Shown here one piece after another: positions 59,701 to 64,000 of a stretch of 64,000 bases of DNA. The notes beneath the pieces were generated by a model. The model saw only the letters and a program-made list of their open reading frames with translations, did no database searches and was not told where the DNA came from. The DNA comes from Anaerolineae bacterium (lineage in GTDB: Bacteria; Chloroflexota; Anaerolineae; Caldilineales; Caldilineaceae). A program made the position numbers and the translations under genes. The DNA lies in the NCBI GenBank assembly GCA_030432295.1, contig JAUIHI010000003.1, positions 186,001 to 250,000 on the forward strand, given 5' to 3'. Positions within the stretch are counted from its first letter, which is position 1. Every line of letters begins with the position of its first letter.

Positions 59701-60878
59701 TGAAAATCCTCCACCTCTACAAAGACTATTTCCCCATCCTGGGGGGCATCGAAAATCATATCAAATGGCTGGCCGAGGGGATGGCCGCGCGTGGACACGA
59801 CGTCTCTGTGCTGGTGACAAACACCGGTCGGGGCGATGTGGCCGAGACGATCAGCGGTGTGCGGGTGGTGAAGGTCAGCCGCCACTTCAACATCTCCTCC
59901 GCGCCGATTGGTCTGGGAATGGTGGGCCAGTTGCGCCGGATGGGAATGGACGCGGATATTGTCCATCTCCACGCGCCCTACCCGCCGGGAGAGTTGGCCC
60001 AACTGCTGGTCAGAGCGGGCCAGCGCACGGTCATCACCTGGCACAGCGATATTGTGAAGCAGGCGGGGCTGCTGCGTTTCTATGCGCCTTTTCTGCGCGC
60101 CGCGCTGAAGCAGGCGGACAAAATTCTCGTCGCCAGCCCGCCCTACATCCAGAGTTCAGCCTTTCTGCGCCCCATCCACGAACGCACGCCGGGGAAAATC
60201 GCCGTCGTTCCCTTTGGGATTGACCTGACCCGCTTTGCTAAAGAACCCCCACCCCAGCCCTCCCCCACTGTGGGGGAGGGAGCCGATGACGGGTCGGTGA
60301 AGATCGCTGCCATTCGTGCCCGCTACGGACCCGGCCCGCTGGTGCTTTTTGTGGGGCGGATGCGCTACTACAAAGGGCTGCACGTACTGGTTCAGGCAAT
60401 GGCCCAGGTAGAGAACGCCCGCTGTCTGATCGTCGGCGTCGGCCCGCTGGAAGCCGAGATTCGGGCGCAGGTGGCAGCGCTGGGGCTGGAGGAGCGGGTA
60501 CTCTTCGCTGGGGAAGTGGACGACGCCGACCTGCCCGCCTACTACCGGGCCGCGGACATCTTCTGTCTGCCGTCGGTCCATCGCAGCGAAGCCCTGGGCA
60601 TTGTCCTCCTGGAAGCGATGGCGAGCGGCCTGCCCCTGATTTCCACCGAACTGGGCACGGGGACTTCCTGGGTGAATCAGCACGAAATCACCGGGCTGGT
60701 CGTGCCGCCGGAAGACCCCAGCGCGCTGGCCGGGGCCATCGACCGGTTGGCCCGCAACGACGACGAGCGGCATGGATTCGGCCAGGCGGCTCTGCGTCGG
60801 GCGGTCAATGAGTTTGGTCTAGCACAGATGTTGGCGCGGACCGAAGCGGTCTATCGGGAAGTGCTGGATAGCAAGTAG
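59700..60878 (+). CDS. glycosyltransferase family 4
   Basis: 392 aa. GT-B fold: N-terminal GGIENHIKWLAEGMAARGHDV acceptor domain, VPFGIDLTRF hinge, and C-terminal LFVGRMRYYKGLHVLVQAM and CLPSVHRSEALGIVLLEAMASGLPLI with the Glu residues that hold the nucleotide sugar. It would add a sugar to a polysaccharide, glycolipid or secondary metabolite. Between the domains is KEPPPQPSPTVGEGADDGS, encoded by an inserted repeat (60245-60284). The ATG at 59700 abuts a repeat, so there is no ribosome binding site. Confidence 0.9.
   Translation: MKILHLYKDYFPILGGIENHIKWLAEGMAARGHDVSVLVTNTGRGDVAETISGVRVVKVSRHFNISSAPIGLGMVGQLRRMGMDADIVHLHAPYPPGELAQLLVRAGQRTVITWHSDIVKQAGLLRFYAPFLRAALKQADKILVASPPYIQSSAFLRPIHERTPGKIAVVPFGIDLTRFAKEPPPQPSPTVGEGADDGSVKIAAIRARYGPGPLVLFVGRMRYYKGLHVLVQAMAQVENARCLIVGVGPLEAEIRAQVAALGLEERVLFAGEVDDADLPAYYRAADIFCLPSVHRSEALGIVLLEAMASGLPLISTELGTGTSWVNQHEITGLVVPPEDPSALAGAIDRLARNDDERHGFGQAALRRAVNEFGLAQMLARTEAVYREVLDSK
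60245..60284. repeat. dispersed hairpin repeat inside the GT4 gene
   Basis: AACCCCCACCCCAGCCCTCCCCCAC-T-GTGGGGGAGGG; the inner 11-nt arms pair perfectly. It encodes PPPQPSPTVGEGA in frame. Confidence 0.85.
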
Positions 60879-61011
60879 CCTGACATTTGAGAGAAAACGA
60901 ATGGAGAGAAGATAGTTTTGGGGCAGTTGTCAGTTTATAAGAGTTCGGCTACAATTCGGCGAGATTTCGTGCGCAAATCAATAGTTTGTGTGACGAGGGA
61001 GATGCTCCCGG

Positions 61012-62094
61012 ATGTCCGTTGCTTCTACGCTGGCATTTGGTACGCTGCTCAGGCAACTGCGCAAACGCGCGGGGATGACCCAGCGCGATCTGGCCGCGGC
61101 CCTGGGCTACAGCGATTCTCTCATCTCCGGGTTGGAACAGGGCAAGCGCCAGCCCGATGTGGAGACGGTCATCCAGCGCTTTCTCCCCGCGCTGGGTTTG
61201 CAGGACGACCCCGCCCTGGCCTCCCGTCTACTGGAGGCCGCCGCGGCGGCCCGGGGCGAAATCTTGCCCGCCCAGCACAGGTACAGTTCCCCACACAAAC
61301 CGACCGGAAGGCTGGCCCGGAGCGAAGGCAGCCATCGCATCCCAGCCCTGCCTGTGGAAGTGATTGGGCGTGACGAAGCGGTACTCCAATTAAGCAACCG
61401 GCTGCTGGGCCACGGCGGTCGGCTGTTGACGCTGGTGGGGCCGCCGGGGGTGGGCAAGACGACCCTGGCCCTGGCGGTGGCCTGGCAGGTGCAGCATCTC
61501 TACACCGACGGCGCATACTTTCTCCCCCTGGCTGCGGTCAACGACAGCCACTTGATGGCAGGGGCCATCCTCTCCCAGCTTGCCCCCGACGATGCCGGCA
61601 GCAAATCGCCCCCGGATCGGTTGGTTGAACTCCTGCGCCGCAAGACGACACTTTTGATTCTGGACAATCTGGAACAGATCGACAGCGCCCCGGCGCTGAT
61701 TGCCACGCTCCTGGCCGAATGTCCGGGGGTGACGGTCCTGGCGACCAGCCGGGAGCGACTGCATCTGCGCGCTGAGCAGCGGTTTCCCGTGCCACCCCTG
61801 GAACTTGCGCCCGCGGTCAAGCTCTTTGTCCAGCGCGCCCAGGCCGTGGATGGGGACTTCCGCCTCACGGAGCACAATCACTCTACACTGAATACTATCT
61901 GCACCCGGCTTGACTGTCTGCCTCTTGCCCTGGAACTGTGCGCTGCCCAGATTGAGCTTTTTACATCCGCCCAACTTCTGGCCCAATTGCAGGAACATTC
62001 ACTAGATACTCTAATTGCTAAGCTCTGGAGTAAGTGTTGCAGCCAAAAAGAAACTGAGAGTGTGAGCCAGAATCTTGGTAGTCGTTCGATTTAG
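61012..62094 (+). pseudogene. XRE/NB-ARC regulator, N-terminal part, cut by IS
   Basis: N-terminal HTH (residues ~8-60: LLRQLRKRAGMTQRDLAAALG, SLISGLEQGKRQP), then a STAND/NB-ARC ATPase with P-loop GPPGVGKT at 143-150, LLILDNLEQI, TVLATSRERL and LDCLPLALELCAA. Native sequence ends at 62007; the last ~29 codons (TLIAKLWSKCC...) come from the IS. Together with 63045-64000 it was one gene. Members sense a ligand and control transcription; here function is probably lost. Confidence 0.88.
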
Positions 62095-63039
62095 CAAACC
62101 TGAGAACGAACGGGCATGCGGATGTTCGAAATTGAAGACAGTCGTCAAAACGCTGAAAGTGGTCTCAATGCGGTGACGAAGATAGCCCAAAATGCTCTGA
62201 ATGCCTTTTGGGCAGCGCTCTTTTTGGTTGTCCCGTTTGAGGGCCAAAAGCAGGTGCTGACCTTCGTCCCACAAGCGGTCAGCCAAGTCTGCAGAAACGT
62301 ATCCCTTGTCACCAATGACGCTAAGCCCCTGGCGCTTCTCCAAGAGCGAAACCATCGGCTTGCGGTCTTCATAAGAGCCTGGGGCAAGTAGCCAAGTGTC
62401 GATCATCTGGTCCAGGGTAGTCATTACATGACAGCGTGGGCCAAAAAACTTACTTTTTTTGCTGGTGCAAACACCAAACCATTCATCACGCCATTCAAAA
62501 GGAATCGATTGGCAGCGACTTGCCCTTGTATAGGTGCAGATCGAAATGGGTGCACTATCCACCAAACGTAAATGGGCTTCCTCTTGGTCGAGAGGGTGAG
62601 CTACATGCCAACGATCACGTAAATATTCCCGGATGGCTTCCATCACTTCGGTCAATGCCCGGCGGCGACGATTGAACCGGGAATTGTCAAGCAACTTGGG
62701 GAACATATCCAGATGATACTGCCGGATGAAGTGCAATGTTTTGTCTTCATCTCCATCGAAAACCATTTCGGCAAAGAGTGCTATGGTGATCACTTCGCTA
62801 TCGCTGAACTCAAGTCTCCCTTGCGGAGCAAATTTCCGTTGCGGCAACAACTCTGGACTGATTGTCTTGTAGCCATCATCCGTATACACGAATGAAACCG
62901 TCAAAATGTCAGCCCAGATTGCTCGTGTAATATAATCGGTCAGACCCTTCATTTTTCTCTCCCTTTGTGTGATTGCTGATCAAACACAAGGAGTCTAATT
63001 TGAAGGGTCACTTGCTCAAAATAGCTTAGCAATTAGAGT
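62008..63039. mobile_element. IS982-type insertion sequence (1032 bp)
   Basis: Perfect 17-bp terminal inverted repeats: ACTCTAATTGCTAAGCT at 62008-62024 and its complement at 63023-63039. Flanked by a 5-bp target duplication TAGAT (62003-62007 and 63040-63044). It contains one transposase gene on the minus strand; the transposase stop codon lies inside the left repeat. It is intact and may be active. It interrupts a regulator gene. Confidence 0.95.
62011..62952 (-). CDS. IS982 family transposase
   Basis: 313 aa, full length. DDE-type nuclease: LVDSAPISIC (first Asp), VIGDKGYVSADLAD (second Asp) and RIETTFSVLTTVF (Glu), with SICTYTRASRC matching the IS982 group. GGGAGAG precedes the ATG. It cuts and rejoins the element ends. 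No frameshift or stop is seen, so it appears functional. Confidence 0.93.
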   Translation of the reverse strand: MKGLTDYITRAIWADILTVSFVYTDDGYKTISPELLPQRKFAPQGRLEFSDSEVITIALFAEMVFDGDEDKTLHFIRQYHLDMFPKLLDNSRFNRRRRALTEVMEAIREYLRDRWHVAHPLDQEEAHLRLVDSAPISICTYTRASRCQSIPFEWRDEWFGVCTSKKSKFFGPRCHVMTTLDQMIDTWLLAPGSYEDRKPMVSLLEKRQGLSVIGDKGYVSADLADRLWDEGQHLLLALKRDNQKERCPKGIQSILGYLRHRIETTFSVLTTVFNFEHPHARSFSGLLNRTTTKILAHTLSFFLAATLTPELSN

Positions 63040-63044
63040 TAGAT

Positions 63045-64000
63045 GTGTTGATAGACGGCGCGCTCGATCTGCCACCCGAACAGCGGACCCTGCGTGCCGC
63101 CATCCAGCGCAGCTATGAACTGCTGGACGGGAAGGAGCAGCGGCTCTTTCGGCGGCTGGGGGTCTTTGTCGGTGGCTTCGATCTGGCGGCGGTGGAAGGA
63201 ATTGGAGATCGGAGATTGGGGGCTGGGGACTGGGGAACAACGACTGACGACGCCCAATCCCCAGTCTCCAATCTCCAGGCCCCAATCTCTACCCTGCGCT
63301 CTCTCATCGGCAAGAGTCTCGTGCGTGTGGAGACCGCACCGGGTGGAGAGCAACGCTTTTTCCTGTTGGAGACGATCCGGGAATTTGCCTTGGAGCAATT
63401 GCGGACCCAGGGCGAAGAGGAAGCAGCGCGGCAGCGGCACTACGAGATATATCTATCCCGATTCCGAACAGCCGATAGCCATCTTCGGGGGCCAGACGCG
63501 CCCGTCTGGTTTGCGCGTCTGCACCCAGAGCAGGGCAATTTGCGCGCCGCTATGCAATGGACCTTCCACGGCGCATTGCATAGTGATGGCGCGTGGCTGG
63601 TTGTGGCCGCCACTTGGTTCTGGGAGCAGTGCAATCAGCAATTTGAGGCAAGCCAGTGGCTTCTGTTGCTGATGCCCCACTTCCATACGCTGGCCCCAGA
63701 CCTGCGCCTGGCGATTTGGATTATCCTGAACGCCTACGGCGATTACACCGCCGAAGGGTCTCGTCTGGTGGAACGCTTTGACGCTGAGGGGAGGGCATTG
63801 CTTGCCACTTCATCGCACCCGCTCTTGCAGTCTGCTGCCTGGGAATTGATCGCCGACAAATCCTCCGAACCTTCCCAAACGGCTATAGCCAGAGAGCGTG
63901 CCATAGCCCTGGCCCGGGCTGCGGATGGCGTACCAGAACTCGGAGTTGAGTTCGGTCTGTTGGGTGACCGGGACTTTCTGCTGGGTTTTGCCCTGTGGCG
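63045..64000 (+). pseudogene. XRE/NB-ARC regulator, C-terminal part, runs off the window
   Basis: No stop codon from 63045 to the window end in the frame that follows the target duplication. It begins VLIDGALDLPPEQRTLRAAI and QRSYELLDGKEQRLFRRLG (winged helix after NB-ARC), then LFLLETIREFALEQLR-like and HPEQGNLRAAMQW (TPR). Joining codon 332 of the first part (Asp at 62005-62007) to Val at 63045 restores one frame. It lacks its own start. A dispersed repeat lies inside it (63203-63290). Confidence 0.88.
63203..63290. repeat. dispersed repeat inside the split regulator
   Basis: TTGGAGATCGGAGATTGGGGGC faces CCCAATCCCCAGTCTCCAATCTCC. It encodes GIGDRRLGAGDWGTTTDDAQ in frame, placed between the winged helix and the next helix. 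Confidence 0.85.

Noticed and set aside
62116-62391. 91-aa plus-strand frame inside the IS
   Set aside because: Antisense to the transposase and without any known IS982 second frame.

Overview
The window looks like a chromosomal segment of a Chloroflexota bacterium, most likely from the Anaerolineae/Caldilineae side. This is inferred from gene content, not from a search. The pointers are a crtB-crtI-P450-crtYcd carotenoid operon, a fused alpha-beta glycyl-tRNA synthetase, two giant secreted proteins ending in a YLP-type tail of the kind I associate with Chloroflexota exoproteins, several BTAD/XRE NB-ARC regulators, GC-rich coding sequence, and many dispersed palindromic repeats. Most genes are housekeeping or metabolic.

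Layout. 1-1.5 kb: a tiny DUF1059 gene and a VOC protein. 1.5-6.4 kb: the carotenoid operon behind a near-consensus promoter. 6.4-10.6 kb (minus strand): DUF58, MoxR, an MFS transporter and tRNA-Asp. 10.6-15 kb: a zinc-type dehydrogenase, an SDR and aspS, then a 6S-like RNA with its own promoter and terminator. 15.2-16.8 kb: a metallo-beta-lactamase-fold protein overlapping an RNase H-like gene. 16.9-24.6 kb (minus): lipoprotein, SMC, membrane protein, M81 peptidase. 24.8-27 kb: PAS/GAF histidine kinase. 27-30.5 kb (minus): beta-propeller protein, Ldh2-type dehydrogenase, Amt. 30.8-33.4 kb: DUF72, PhyH-like, sugar isomerase. 33.4-36.8 kb (minus): SDR, PPOX, fused homocysteine methyltransferase/MTHFR. 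37-43 kb (minus): a 1711-aa secreted propeller/beta-helix/metalloprotease and a small secreted protein made of six 63-bp repeats. 43.1-50.6 kb: BTAD-NB-ARC regulator, site-2 protease, GlyQS. 51-56 kb: a 1646-aa secreted GEVED/DUF11/cupredoxin protein. 56-61 kb: small proteins, UvrD-like helicase, GT4. 61-64 kb: an XRE-NB-ARC regulator split by an IS982-type element with a TAGAT target duplication; deleting the element restores one reading frame to the window end.

The most unusual theme is the repeats. At least five families of imperfect to perfect palindromes sit in the gaps. All four native convergent gene junctions carry one, including a perfect 60-bp palindrome with no spacer. The same repeat types also lie in frame inside four proteins (MFS transporter, GlyQS linker, glycosyltransferase, NB-ARC regulator) and supply the C-terminal tails of the P450 and the lycopene cyclase. 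They therefore appear able to invade genes without breaking them, similar in principle to Rickettsia palindromic elements.
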